Assembly (NCBI GenBank): GCA_947450025.1 | Contig: CANFTW010000003.1 | Coordinates: 186,001-250,000 of the forward strand | DNA length: 64,000 nt | Origin: Bacteroidota bacterium | GTDB taxonomy: Bacteria; Bacteroidota; Bacteroidia; B-17B0; Aurantibacillaceae | Reading direction: 5' to 3' | Shown here: positions 26,501 to 34,931 of the stretch, piece by piece | Layout of the letters: each line of letters starts with the position of its first letter | Numbering within the stretch: the stretch's first letter is position 1 | Notes under the pieces: generated by a model | What the model saw: the letters and a program-made list of their open reading frames with translations, nothing else | Database searches by the model: none | Told to the model about the DNA's origin: nothing | Translations under genes and position numbers: made by a program

Positions 26501-28040
26501 TTGCTCCAGTATTCCATGTATAACTTGTCGCTCCTGCGGCAGAAAGCGTAGCAGTTTCTCCACCGCAAATAATAGGTGAATTAATTGTAATACTTGGCTG
26601 TGGAACAACAGTTATGGTGGCGACGGCGGTATTGGTGCAGCCTAATGTTGCACCAATAACTGTATAGGAGGTATTAGATAATGGCAGAGATAAAATAGAT
26701 GGTGTGATGGCGCCCGTATTCCAAGTATAAGATGTTGCTCCTGTTGCCACTAATGTAGATGTTTGACCAGCACATATAGATGATGAATTAGCTGAAACTG
26801 TAGGCAATGGGCTAACTGTTAGTGTAACCGTTTTGTTAACGACACATCCTGGTAACGAATAACTCAGTGAATACGTTGTCGAGCTCGCTGGGTTAACAGA
26901 AATAGAAGAGCTTGTTTCTCCGCCAGGCGACCACAAAAACGTTCCCCCCACCGTAGAAGGCGTTGCCGTTAAAACAGCTGTATTTCCGGCGCAGATTGTT
27001 TCTGAATTAATTGCAACAGTTGTTGATCCTGAAGAAGTGATATTGACACTGGTTGTAGCCGAACAGCCTATATGAGACGTGGCCGTTACATAATAAATAC
27101 CAGAGCATAAACCAGTTGCTGTAGCATTCGTTTGACCGATAGGATTCATACTAGCATCAAACCAAGCATATGTATATCCTCCTATTGAACCCGAGGCGCT
27201 AGCAGACGCTGATCCGGTGCATGAGCAACCCGCATTAACCGATGTTGCGGTAACGCTTGTTTGGGTAATAGGCATACAACCATTATTAAATTGAGCAATA
27301 TATGCCGCGTTTAATGCATTGTTTGGGGCTCCTGGTGTTTGGTTTCCAGGAGAAGGTGAAGCGCTTCCACTTGACCAATTAACTTGAAGGCTTGGATCAA
27401 CATCATTGAAATACCAAACTTTTTGAGCTCCAGAACCAGAAAAGTAAATTAGATTATTCAAATTGTCTGATCCCCAACACATAGAAAAAACTTCACATCC
27501 ACTTAAGTCCACTATTCTAGCACAATCTCCAACATTTGCTAATAATGTATTATTCCAATTTCCTCCTGAGGTCCACCCTGTTGCTGGATATGAACAGGCT
27601 ACTGCCCCGGGCGTCGTCACATTCGATTCAAAAAGAGCGCTATTTAGTGGAGCTATTATTGTACAGTTTCCATCTGTCATCGATAAATCATCGGGTGGAA
27701 TTGCTGGATTTCTGTCACCATTATTATAGATTAAAATAATAGTCCCTAAAGGAATACATGCCCAAATTGGATTTTGTGAAAAACGAACAGCGCCTGCTGC
27801 TACTCCACTAGCTCCATGAAATCCGCTATTATCATCAAAAATCCATCCCCTAATATCAATACATGGGGGAGTTAGATTAGTGCAAGTATAGGTTACAGCA
27901 CTACTAACAACTACAAACTCAACATATTCTTGATTTCCAGCAGGGCCATTAGACACCTCATTCATAATAAGGGTTTGTGATTTTGCAGAATGCAAAACAA
28001 AGGTCAACAACAATATGATTATAAATCTAAAATTAGACAT
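23535..28040 (-). CDS. Giant secreted protein: lamin-tail-like domain, 13 Ig-like repeats, PKD domains, CHU_C sorting domain
   Basis: This 1501-residue protein has a signal peptide (1-21). Residues about 22-215 resemble a lamin-tail domain (LIMNEVSNGPAGNQEYVEFV; DIRGWIFDDN). One SprB-like repeat lies at about 255-340 (YYVTATSHIGCSATTSV). Thirteen tandem Ig-like repeats of about 69 residues span 342-1240, each with the pattern ICaGQtatLtA.GAtsYtWntG. Two PKD domains follow (FTDLSTVTTGSITNWNWSFG; YYWIFGDLTTSNQTNPSHVF). The last 90 residues are a CHU_C type B sorting domain (TFTPNNDGVNDVF, LNIHDRWGNMCF, TYTWKVELMD). It is expected to be exported by T9SS and displayed on the surface. No SprF partner is adjacent. 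Three repeats are a recent duplication. Confidence 0.9.
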   Translation of the reverse strand: MSNFRFIIILLLTFVLHSAKSQTLIMNEVSNGPAGNQEYVEFVVVSSAVTYTCTNLTPPCIDIRGWIFDDNSGFHGASGVAAGAVRFSQNPIWACIPLGTIILIYNNGDRNPAIPPDDLSMTDGNCTIIAPLNSALFESNVTTPGAVACSYPATGWTSGGNWNNTLLANVGDCARIVDLSGCEVFSMCWGSDNLNNLIYFSGSGAQKVWYFNDVDPSLQVNWSSGSASPSPGNQTPGAPNNALNAAYIAQFNNGCMPITQTSVTATSVNAGCSCTGSASASASGSIGGYTYAWFDASMNPIGQTNATATGLCSGIYYVTATSHIGCSATTSVNITSSGSTTVAINSETICAGNTAVLTATPSTVGGTFLWSPGGETSSSISVNPASSTTYSLSYSLPGCVVNKTVTLTVSPLPTVSANSSSICAGQTSTLVATGATSYTWNTGAITPSILSLPLSNTSYTVIGATLGCTNTAVATITVVPQPSITINSPIICGGETATLSAAGATSYTWNTGATFSSITVSPSSNTNYTVLGTAQGCTNTAVSSVSVNPLPLITINSPTICAGETATLSATGATTYSWSNGATSATISESPSITTNYTLTGIDLGCSNTTTVSLYVNPLPIITVNSMSLCAGQTGTLYANGATSYAWNTGAITSSILVLPTTSATYTVVGTLLGCTNTAVSIVSVTPLPSVSVSSATICSGQTATLTASGATTFTWSNGSNNSSLLDSPTSNTNYTVTGEQSGCVNSATANIVINPSLLLSVNAPTICAGQTTTLTSLGATSFTWSDGSTGNNIIVSPLTTTSYSVSGDNGACSGSVIATVVVNALPVVTVNSSTICAGQTATIIANGATSYSWNTGTLVNTIIDAPLISSSYTVTGTQGGCSNTAVSIVSVTPLPSVSVSSATICSGQTATLTASGATTFTWSNGSNNSSLLDSPTSNTNYTVTGEQSGCINSATANIVVNPSLLLSVNAPTICAGQTTTLTSLGATSFTWSDGSTGNNIIVSPLTTTSYSVSGDNGVCSGSVIATVVVNALPVVTVNTSTICAGQSINLVANGAASYVWNTGAVSSSISVSPNITTNYSVTGTTNNCSSMETTTVTVNLIPVLSVNNSTICNGQSTVLNASGATSYLWNTGATTNTISVNPVATTSYTLVGTSLGCSSSAITSVVVNSVPNVTASSATICAGKTATLSASGASNYVWSNGHIGNPLIVSPTISTTYTVIGSINSCTNMSVASVNVFDAPMVNFNSSVILGCAPLCVDFTDLSTVTTGSITNWNWSFGNGDQSSIQSPRYCFDDPGFYNITLTAESSNGCSTTLIKNNMINVFAVPVAEFTTNLQETDVLDPFIQFNNLSTNAVSYYWIFGDLTTSNQTNPSHVFGQEGIYTTTLVATSANGCKDIVLHDIKVNGIFTFYAPNTFTPNNDGVNDVFFPMGTGWDPNEYKLNIHDRWGNMCFSTEDVHVGWDGRANNGNEPAQIDTYTWKVELMDMFGQKHKYIGRVSIIK
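24901..25393. repeat. Intragenic duplication, copy A
   Basis: This ~493-bp stretch matches 25522-26014 with only scattered differences at a constant offset of 621 bp, which is three 207-bp Ig-like repeat units. It lies in the CHU_C protein gene at 23535-28040. The matching text runs from TGCCCTGCACAAATAG to AACTGCTGTGTTTG. Confidence 0.85.
25522..26014. repeat. Intragenic duplication, copy B
   Basis: This is the partner of 24901-25393 at a 621-bp offset. In protein terms Ig-like repeats 6-7 and the start of 8 are nearly identical to repeats 9-10 and the start of 11, whereas other repeats are much more diverged. This points to a recent in-frame triplet duplication. Confidence 0.85.
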
Positions 28041-28158
28041 GACGCTTAATAATTCAAATTATCTTAGAAAGCGGTTAAGGAGTCTTATTAAAAAATAATT
28101 CCTTTAGGATGTTCACTTTATTATTAGTTACACAAAATTACATCAATTTGTTTTATTT

Positions 28159-28175
28159 AACCTTATGTTAAGGTT
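28159..28175. promoter_or_regulatory. Small palindrome upstream of the Ig-repeat protein gene
   Basis: AACCTTA-TGT-TAAGGTT, perfect 7-bp arms, lies 118 bases before the start at 28040. It could be an operator or a small hairpin; no function can be assigned from the sequence. Confidence 0.25.
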
Positions 28176-28199
28176 ATAAAAAAGCTAAGTTTATACCTC

Positions 28200-28220
28200 A
28201 AAAGACCTATTTTGTCTTTT
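28200..28220 (-). terminator. Secondary terminator-like hairpin after the PiT genes
   Basis: AAAAGAC (28200-28206) pairs with GTCTTTT (28214-28220). It lies just beyond the stronger hairpin at 28229-28258 for transcripts coming from the phosphate-transporter genes. Confidence 0.4.
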
Positions 28221-28228
28221 TTATAACA

Positions 28229-28258
28229 AAAAAGTCGCTAGAGACCTAACGACTTTTT
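28229..28258 (-). terminator. Rho-independent terminator of the downstream PiT gene
   Basis: AAAAAGTCG (28229-28237) pairs with CGACTTTTT (28250-28258). It lies 19 bases past the stop of the transporter gene (28278), and on the minus strand the distal arm gives the U-run. Confidence 0.8.
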
Positions 28259-28277
28259 ATTATCATCTTTTTAATAG

Positions 28278-29672
28278 TTACAATATCGCTCTAAATAATA
28301 AAAACAATCCTCCTGATAAAACGATTGTAACAGGTAAGGTTAACACCCATGCTAAAGCAATATTAATAATTGTTCCTTTTTGTAAATTTTTTAATCCTTT
28401 TTTTGCAACCATTGAACCTGCTATGCCTGATGATAGCATGTGTGTTGTGCTTACCGGTAAACCAAAAGCCGAAGCTAAGCCAATGCCTCCAGCAGCAACC
28501 AACTCGGCACTAGCGCCCTGAGCATAACTCATATGCTGTTTCCCGATTTTTTCACCAACCGTTTTTACGATACGTTTCCAACCGACCATCGTGCCTAAAC
28601 CTAAGGAAACCGACACCATAATAATTACCCAATAAGGCGCATACTCGATTAAAACTTTCGCTTCTTTTAATTCGCGCTTTAGGGACACAATTTCTTTTTG
28701 ACTTAGAGAAAGATTTCCGCTATTAATCAATTTTTCACTAGCTGATTTTATTTTTACAATATCTGTTCTTAATCTAAATTTACTTGTTAGAGCTAATTCA
28801 CTAGATTTAAATTTTCCTTTTGTTTCTTCATTAAAATGACTTCCGCAATCAAATATCGTTTTATATAAATTTTGTTGATTATCCGATAAAATACTTGTGT
28901 CGGCTTTTGACATCAATTGTTCGATGTGGTTTATGTTAGCACTTACGCTTTGAATATTAACTTTTTCATCAACGGCAAAATATCCCGGCATAATGGCAAT
29001 TAAAATAATCATTATTAAACCAACACCTTTTTGTCCATCGTTTTGTCCATGAAAAAAACTAACTAACCCACATGTCGCCCATAATAACATACGTATCCAA
29101 ATAGGAGGCACTTTACCCGGAATAGGTTCTTTATATATAATGTCATTTTTAATTGTTCTTTTAAATAAAAACATCATTAAAATAGCTGCAGAAAATCCTA
29201 AAAGAGGAGATATTAATAATGCTAGTCCGGTGTCTTTAACCTTGTCCCAATTAATTAAACCGTTACCGCCAGTATCCGGTAAAAAGTAAAACGAAATTCC
29301 TATACCTAATATAGAGCCTATTAACGCGTGTGAACTAGAAGCGGGAATCCCCATCCACCATGTTCCTAAATTCCAAATAATCGCCGATAATAATAAAGCT
29401 ACAATCATAGCCGCGCCGTGATAAACACTACTATCTACCAAAACCTCCATGGGCAGCAAATTAATGATTCCCATTGCTACAGCAATTCCACCTGTCATTA
29501 CGCCTGTAAAATTTAATAAACCGCTGTAAACAACAGCCACGGTTGGTTTTAAGGAGTTAGTGTAAATTACAGTTGCAACAGCGTTTGCAGTATCATGAAA
29601 TCCATTTACAAATTCAAATGCACACGCTAATAATAAACAGATAATTAAAAGGATAAATAGTCCGGTTGTCAT
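28278..29672 (-). CDS. PiT-family inorganic phosphate transporter, second copy
   Basis: This 464-residue integral membrane protein has the two PiT signatures: FEFVNGFHDTANAVATVI near the N-terminus and SFFHGQNDGQKGVGLIMI in the middle. It also has IPASSSHALIGSILGIG and VSTTHMLSSGIAGSMVAKKG, the inverted half-repeats of the family. A hydrophilic loop of about 100 residues (roughly 235-335) separates the two halves. PiT proteins move metal-phosphate with protons or sodium. It is a close paralogue of the gene 120 bases upstream, of identical length, diverging mainly in the central loop. It ends in a strong terminator. No PhoU-like gene lies adjacent, although such pairing is common. Confidence 0.93.
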   Translation of the reverse strand: MTTGLFILLIICLLLACAFEFVNGFHDTANAVATVIYTNSLKPTVAVVYSGLLNFTGVMTGGIAVAMGIINLLPMEVLVDSSVYHGAAMIVALLLSAIIWNLGTWWMGIPASSSHALIGSILGIGISFYFLPDTGGNGLINWDKVKDTGLALLISPLLGFSAAILMMFLFKRTIKNDIIYKEPIPGKVPPIWIRMLLWATCGLVSFFHGQNDGQKGVGLIMIILIAIMPGYFAVDEKVNIQSVSANINHIEQLMSKADTSILSDNQQNLYKTIFDCGSHFNEETKGKFKSSELALTSKFRLRTDIVKIKSASEKLINSGNLSLSQKEIVSLKRELKEAKVLIEYAPYWVIIMVSVSLGLGTMVGWKRIVKTVGEKIGKQHMSYAQGASAELVAAGGIGLASAFGLPVSTTHMLSSGIAGSMVAKKGLKNLQKGTIINIALAWVLTLPVTIVLSGGLFLLFRAIL

Positions 29673-29792
29673 TTTATATATTTAGAGATTAAAAGTATAT
29701 GATTTAAAAACCATCCGTGTTATGATAGCATTATGTATTATAAATATCACATAATATTAACTATACTTTACAAAAAAACAAATAATTGTTTT

Positions 29793-31187
29793 TTATAAAA
29801 TGGCCCTAAACAGCAAAAATAATGAACCAGATAAAATCATGGTAACCGGCAGGGTTAATATCCAAGCCAAAAATATACTAGTAATTGTTTTTCGTTGTAG
29901 ATTCTTTAATCCTTTTTTAGCAACCATACTTCCCATGATACCTGAGCTTAACATGTGAGTTGTACTCACGGGAACTCCATAAGCAGAGGCAACCCCAATG
30001 CCCATAGCCGCTACTATTTCGGCAGATGCGCCTTGGGCATAACTCATATGTTGTTTTCCAATCTTTTCTCCTATCGTTTTTACGATTCGTTTCCATCCTA
30101 TCATGGTTCCTAAACCTAATGAAACGGATATCATAATAATAACCCATGATGGAGCGTATTCAACTAATTTTTTAGCTAATTTGATTTCAGCTTTTAAAAC
30201 TTTTTCATTGTTTTTTGAAATAGCAACGTTTGAACTATTTAATAATTTTTCGGCACTCTTTGTAATTTTTACTATATCTTTTCTTAATTCAAAGCGTTTT
30301 GTTAAATCAACAGACTCTACTGTTAATTTACCAGCAGTTGCTTCAGAAAAATGAAGAGCGTGCGCTTTAACGTTGTTAAAATATTTTATTTCTTCTTTAC
30401 CAAACTGTGTTGTGTCTGTGGTAGAAATTATATTACTTATTAGAGTAATGTTTGCGTTTGTACTTTGTAAATTAACTTCTGAGTCTAAAGAAAAGCTAGC
30501 TGGCAAAATGGCAATTAAAATCATCATCACTAAACCAACACCTTTTTGTCCATCGTTTTGTCCATGAAAAAAACTAACTAACCCACACGTAGCCCATAAT
30601 AACATGCGTATCCAAATGGGAGGCATTTTACCCGGAATAGGTTCTTTATAAATAATTTCATTTTTTATTAGACGTTTAAAAATAAACATCATTAATATTG
30701 CTGCGGTAAATCCTGCTAATGGCGATATTAATAATGCTAATCCAGTATCTTTTGCTTTGTCCCAGTTAACTGCGCTTCCTCCTACGTTATCTGGTAAAAA
30801 ATAAAAAGCTAGTCCAATTCCTATAATAGATCCAATTAACGTGTGAGAACTTGATGCGGGTAAACCAAACCACCAAGTACCTAAATTCCATATAATAGCT
30901 GATAATAATAATGCTAGAATCATAGCTATACCGTGATATACATTACTGTCTACTAAAACCTCCACAGGCAATAAATTAACAATGCCCATAGCGACAGCAA
31001 TACCACCTGTCATTACTCCAATAAAATTCAATATGCCGCTATAAACAACAGCAACAGTAGGTTTCATAGAGTTAGTGTAAATTACTGTTGCTACGGCATT
31101 AGCGGTATCGTGGAACCCGTTTACAAATTCAAATGCACACGCTAACACTAGACAGATTACTAAAAAAACGATTAAAATTGTTGTCAT
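29793..31187 (-). CDS. PiT-family inorganic phosphate transporter, first copy
   Basis: Also 464 residues, with NGFHDTANAVATVIYTNSMK, LPASSSHTLIGSIIGIG, FFHGQNDGQKGVGLVMM and VSTTHMLSSGIMGSMVAKKG, so all PiT landmarks are present and it should be an active phosphate permease of the inner membrane. The helical parts are nearly identical to the copy at 28278-29672. The central hydrophilic loop (about 230-335) differs clearly, suggesting old duplication with different interaction or gating of the loop. The 120-base gap between the copies has no clear terminator, so they may be cotranscribed. rpiB lies 90 bases upstream on the same strand. Confidence 0.93.
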   Translation of the reverse strand: MTTILIVFLVICLVLACAFEFVNGFHDTANAVATVIYTNSMKPTVAVVYSGILNFIGVMTGGIAVAMGIVNLLPVEVLVDSNVYHGIAMILALLLSAIIWNLGTWWFGLPASSSHTLIGSIIGIGLAFYFLPDNVGGSAVNWDKAKDTGLALLISPLAGFTAAILMMFIFKRLIKNEIIYKEPIPGKMPPIWIRMLLWATCGLVSFFHGQNDGQKGVGLVMMILIAILPASFSLDSEVNLQSTNANITLISNIISTTDTTQFGKEEIKYFNNVKAHALHFSEATAGKLTVESVDLTKRFELRKDIVKITKSAEKLLNSSNVAISKNNEKVLKAEIKLAKKLVEYAPSWVIIMISVSLGLGTMIGWKRIVKTIGEKIGKQHMSYAQGASAEIVAAMGIGVASAYGVPVSTTHMLSSGIMGSMVAKKGLKNLQRKTITSIFLAWILTLPVTMILSGSLFLLFRAIL

Positions 31188-31277
31188 ATATATTTAATAG
31201 CGGTCAAAAGTAACGGCTATTGTATTTGTTTGTGTTAAGTTAATGTTAATTAAGTTCAATAATCATTGTTTGTTATT

Positions 31278-31709
31278 TTAACAATCTATTTTCTTTATTC
31301 TATCGGCATGTCTGCCTCCTTCAAATTGTTCGTTTAAAAAAGCATCAACACTCTTTTTTGCTTCTTCTATACTTATATAACGAGCTGGTAAGGTTAAAAT
31401 ATTTGCATCATTATGCTGGCGCGCTAGCGCCGAAATTTCAGAATTCCAGCATAAGGCAGCTCTAATACCCATATGCTTATTGGCACTCATATTAATGCCA
31501 TTACCACTGCCGCACATTAATATACCAAAAGAAACTTCTTTATTAGTAACAGCTATAGCAACCGCATGAGCCGCTTCTGGATAATCTGCTCTTTCTAAAC
31601 TATAGCATCCTTTATCAACAACCTCTACATGTTTAGTTTTTAAATACGATATTAGAACTTCTTTTAGTTCAAATCCAGCATGGTCGCTTCCTATAGCAAT
31701 TTTTGTCAT
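31278..31709 (-). CDS. rpiB: Ribose-5-phosphate isomerase B
   Basis: At 143 residues this has the normal RpiB/LacAB length. It has IAIGSDHAGFELKE at the N-terminus (Asp-His of the substrate site), FGILMCGSGNGINMSANKH with the catalytic Cys in MCGSGNG, and IRAALCWNSEISALARQHNDANI with the conserved HNDAN. The enzyme interconverts ribose-5-phosphate and ribulose-5-phosphate in the pentose phosphate pathway. It is the first minus-strand gene left of the long repeat-rich gap that may be the origin of replication. Confidence 0.95.
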   Translation of the reverse strand: MTKIAIGSDHAGFELKEVLISYLKTKHVEVVDKGCYSLERADYPEAAHAVAIAVTNKEVSFGILMCGSGNGINMSANKHMGIRAALCWNSEISALARQHNDANILTLPARYISIEEAKKSVDAFLNEQFEGGRHADRIKKIDC

Positions 31710-32190
31710 TTCAAAGTTTTGTTAATAGTTTGTAATCAACGTTAATTAACACTCATAACTACATGTGCTGAAAATGAGTGATTTATATACGCTGCTAATT
31801 AACAAAATTACTGTGTATAATTAAATTTATCGTTAATAAGTTTCCGTAATTAATTAGTGTTTTGTTAATAGATAATTTACTTAGTGAAATTTTTCGTCTT
31901 ACAAAATTTACTTTCAAAAATTATTTAGTGTTTTGTACAGTTTTACACACATAAAATGAAGCTTACTCAGTAATTTGTTATTAACCATTTTCACTATTAA
32001 CCGCTTTGTTCATTACTAAGCATATTTCTAAAAATCAACTCTTTATATATAACAATATCGTTTAATATTTGTTAATAGAGTGTAGATTACCTTAAAAACA
32101 AGTAAACAAAAGCTTATTTTTACACAGTATTAACACCCTATATACTATAACCATAATTTAAATATTTAAAATTCTTTTATAATATATTAT
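31710..32190. other. Candidate chromosomal replication origin (repeat-rich AT-rich gap)
   Basis: This 481-bp gap between divergent rpiB and nadA has no gene. It is very AT-rich and carries eight GTTAATA/TATTAAC elements: 31721, 31741 (palindrome GTTAATTAAC), 31832, 31864, 31978, 31994, 32071 and 32128. Three of them are TTTGTTAATAG. Reversed, CTATTAACA resembles a DnaA box (TTATCCACA) at six of nine positions. TTTTACACA occurs twice (near 31940 and 32119). Genes point mostly left on its left and mostly right on its right, as expected at an origin, and three parS-like sites lie 10 kb away. dnaA is not in the window. Promoters for rpiB and nadA must also lie here. Confidence 0.5.
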
Positions 32191-33168
32191 ATGAATTTAG
32201 AAAAAGGTTTTCTCGAAAAAAAAATTGATCCATCGCTTGATTTGTTCAAAGAGATTTCGCATCTTAAGAAAACGAAGAATGCCATCATCCTTGCTCACTA
32301 CTATCAAGATGCTGATATTCAGGATATTGCAGACTATATTGGAGACAGTTTAGGGCTTGCTCAACAAGCCGAAAAAACACAAGCCGACATCATTTTATTT
32401 GCCGGTGTACATTTTATGGCCGAAACAGCAAAAATTTTGAATCCAAAAACAAAAGTATTGATTCCAGATTTGAAAGCAGGTTGTTCTTTAGCCGATTCTT
32501 GCCCACCAAATGAATTTAACGCATTTAAAGCCACTCACCCTGATCATATTGTATTAACTTATATAAACTGTACCGCAGATATTAAAGCGCTCTCAGATGT
32601 CATTGTAACGTCTACAAATGCTGTTCAAATTGTAGAATCATTCCCTAAAGATCAAAAAATCATATTTACGCCTGATAAAAATTTAGGAGCTTATATCAAT
32701 AAAGTGACTGGCCGTAATATGGTGTTATGGAATGGGAGCTGTATGGTACATGAAATTTTTAGTCTAGAAAAACTGATTAAATTAAAAGCTCAACATCCAA
32801 AAGCCCTAATACTAGCTCATCCTGAATGTGAAGCTGCTATTTTAGAATATGCAGATTTTATTGGAAGTACAACAGCTATTTTAAATTATAGTAAAAAATC
32901 AGAAGCTCAAGAATTTATTGTATTAACTGAAACTGGTATTATACATCAAATGCAAAAAGCTAGTCCATCTAAAACATTTATTCCAGCACCCCCAAATAAT
33001 AGTTGTGCTTGTAACGATTGTCCGCATATGAAATTAAATACGTTAGAGAAAATTTATATTGCTTTAAAATATGAACAACCCGAATTATTAATGAGTGATG
33101 AATTGATTGAAAAATCAAAAAAACCAATTAATAAAATGCTTGAATTATCAGCTAAATTTGGACTATAA
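32191..33168 (+). CDS. nadA: Quinolinate synthase
   Basis: At 325 residues this is NadA, which condenses iminoaspartate with dihydroxyacetone phosphate to quinolinate in NAD synthesis, using a 4Fe-4S cluster. The motif [20 protein letters not shown] near residues 30-50 is diagnostic. Candidate cluster ligands are C98 ([11 protein letters not shown]), C184 (NGSCMVHE) and one of C272/C274/C277 in [12 protein letters not shown]. It is the first plus-strand gene right of the presumed origin. nadB and nadC are not in the window. The MORN-repeat gene starts 50 bases downstream with no terminator visible between them. Confidence 0.95.
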   Translation: MNLEKGFLEKKIDPSLDLFKEISHLKKTKNAIILAHYYQDADIQDIADYIGDSLGLAQQAEKTQADIILFAGVHFMAETAKILNPKTKVLIPDLKAGCSLADSCPPNEFNAFKATHPDHIVLTYINCTADIKALSDVIVTSTNAVQIVESFPKDQKIIFTPDKNLGAYINKVTGRNMVLWNGSCMVHEIFSLEKLIKLKAQHPKALILAHPECEAAILEYADFIGSTTAILNYSKKSEAQEFIVLTETGIIHQMQKASPSKTFIPAPPNNSCACNDCPHMKLNTLEKIYIALKYEQPELLMSDELIEKSKKPINKMLELSAKFGL

Positions 33169-33218
33169 ACTAAATTTTAATGTTTGAATTATAAATTTTA
33201 AATTAGAAGATTAATACA

Positions 33219-34931
33219 TTGTCATCTGTGAACCTTACTATAAAATATTTTATTCTTTTTTCTATACTTTTTGTTTTTAAACAAACATTATTTAGTCAGG
33301 TAACTAATCCTAATGGTTATAATATTTTTTATTATGATAATGGTGCTAAATCATCAGAAGGAACAATGCGTGAAGGTAAAGCAGACGGTTATTGGAAAAA
33401 TTATTATAAAAATGGTCAAGTAAAAATTGAAGGTAATCGTAAAAACTTTCAATTAGATAGTATTTGGAAGTTTTATAGTGAGAAAGGAAAAATAACTAAG
33501 TCGGTTAATTATTTAGTAGGTAAAAAAAGTGGTTATACTTGTAATTACGATACAAATCAGCATATTTTAAGCAAAGAAGCTTATGTGAATGATATTAAAC
33601 AAGGTAATTCATTAGTTTATTATCCATCAGGTAAAACTAAATTACTAACACCTTATGTTAAAGGTAAACCAGATGGAATAGCTTATGAATATTCTGAAGA
33701 TTCTGTCATTATTTCTATTATGAAATACCAAGGAGGAATTTTATCATCTGTTGAACGTTTAAATAGAAAAGATGAAAATGGTTTAAAACAAGGCACCTGG
33801 AAAGAATTTTATGAAGATGGAAAATTAAAGGAAGAAAAAAAGTTTAAAGATGATGTGATTGATGGTTATGTTAAAGGTTATGATAAAAAAGGAAATTTAA
33901 CAAATACTGAAAAGTTTAATAATGGGAAGCAAGTTAAAAATGCTCCCGAATTAGCTAAACTAGATGTTTATAAAGATTATTACGAGGATGGAACGATGAA
34001 GTACGAAGGTGGTTATATAAACGGAATGCCTGTAGGTACTCATTATCATTATCGCCAAAAATATATGTGTGATTCATTACCAGTTGCTAGAGATGATAGC
34101 AGTGATGTGATGATTAAAAAATATGTGTGCCGAAATAGAGCGGTGCCTGATTCAGCTATTATTTATGAAGAAGGAATTAAAGTTTTGTATGGTGCTGTAG
34201 ATAGTTTAAGAAACAAAATTGGCATATGGAAAGAATATCATAATTCTGGTGAATTTAAAGCTAAAGGTTTATATGCAAATGATAAACGTATTGGTGATTG
34301 GATATTTTATTATCCTAATAGTCAAATAGAACAAAAAGGAAAATACGATAAAAAAGGTCGTGCCCAAGGAGAATGGAATTGGTATTATGAAAATGGTGCA
34401 TTAATGCGTCAAGAATTTTATTTAGATAATTTACGTGATGGTTTAATGACTGAGTATACTGAAGATGGTAAAATCATTACAAAAGGTGAATTTATAGAAG
34501 ATATGCAGGAAGGATTATGGTTTTATGAAACTCCTGAATATAAAGAAATTGGCAAATTTGTGAATGATAAACCAGATAGTTTATGGAAACGTTTTTATAT
34601 GCCTAAAGAAAAATTACGTTATGAAGGTCGATTTATAAACGGAGAAGAGGATGGTATTCATACTTGGTATTATGAAAATGGCCGTAAAATGACACAAGGT
34701 TTATATACAGGTGGGATGAAAGAAAAAGATTGGAAATTTTATGATGAAGCAGGATTTAATTATTTAACGATTTATTATGAAAATGATATAGAAGTTAAAT
34801 TCCAGGGTATAAAAGTTGAGCCTACGTATGAAGAAAGTCTACGAGATTATTCTTCTATTTACAATAAAAAACCAGATAAAACTATTCTGGAAAAGAAAAC
34901 CATAACTGATGATAAAAAAGACGGAGAATAA
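33219..34931 (+). CDS. Secreted MORN-repeat-variant protein (YwqK-like)
   Basis: This 570-residue protein probably starts at TTG 33219, eight bases after AGAAGA; GTG at 33228 is the alternative. A signal peptide follows (FILFSILFVFKQTLFSQ). The rest is a dozen or so MORN-variant repeats of about 22-24 residues, with the pattern YYxNGxxKxEGxxxxxxxxGxWxxY, for example YYKNGQVKIEGNRKNFQLDS and YYENGALMRQEFYLDNLRDG. MORN variants form extended beta ribbons; the label antitoxin for YwqK homologues is not informative. Its last 23 bases overlap the start of the PAS kinase gene, so the two are translationally coupled. A sensory or envelope role alongside the kinase is inferred only from this coupling. 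Confidence 0.85.
   Translation: MSSVNLTIKYFILFSILFVFKQTLFSQVTNPNGYNIFYYDNGAKSSEGTMREGKADGYWKNYYKNGQVKIEGNRKNFQLDSIWKFYSEKGKITKSVNYLVGKKSGYTCNYDTNQHILSKEAYVNDIKQGNSLVYYPSGKTKLLTPYVKGKPDGIAYEYSEDSVIISIMKYQGGILSSVERLNRKDENGLKQGTWKEFYEDGKLKEEKKFKDDVIDGYVKGYDKKGNLTNTEKFNNGKQVKNAPELAKLDVYKDYYEDGTMKYEGGYINGMPVGTHYHYRQKYMCDSLPVARDDSSDVMIKKYVCRNRAVPDSAIIYEEGIKVLYGAVDSLRNKIGIWKEYHNSGEFKAKGLYANDKRIGDWIFYYPNSQIEQKGKYDKKGRAQGEWNWYYENGALMRQEFYLDNLRDGLMTEYTEDGKIITKGEFIEDMQEGLWFYETPEYKEIGKFVNDKPDSLWKRFYMPKEKLRYEGRFINGEEDGIHTWYYENGRKMTQGLYTGGMKEKDWKFYDEAGFNYLTIYYENDIEVKFQGIKVEPTYEESLRDYSSIYNKKPDKTILEKKTITDDKKDGE

Noticed and set aside
24901-26570. Regular DNA repeats near 24.5-27 kb considered as a CRISPR or satellite array
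   Set aside because: The period is 207 bp and in frame with Ig-like protein repeats; there are no short identical repeats with unique spacers.
28159-28175. Palindrome AACCTTA-TGT-TAAGGTT as a defined regulator site
   Set aside because: It occurs once as far as I can see and has no associated regulator; kept only as a low-confidence feature.
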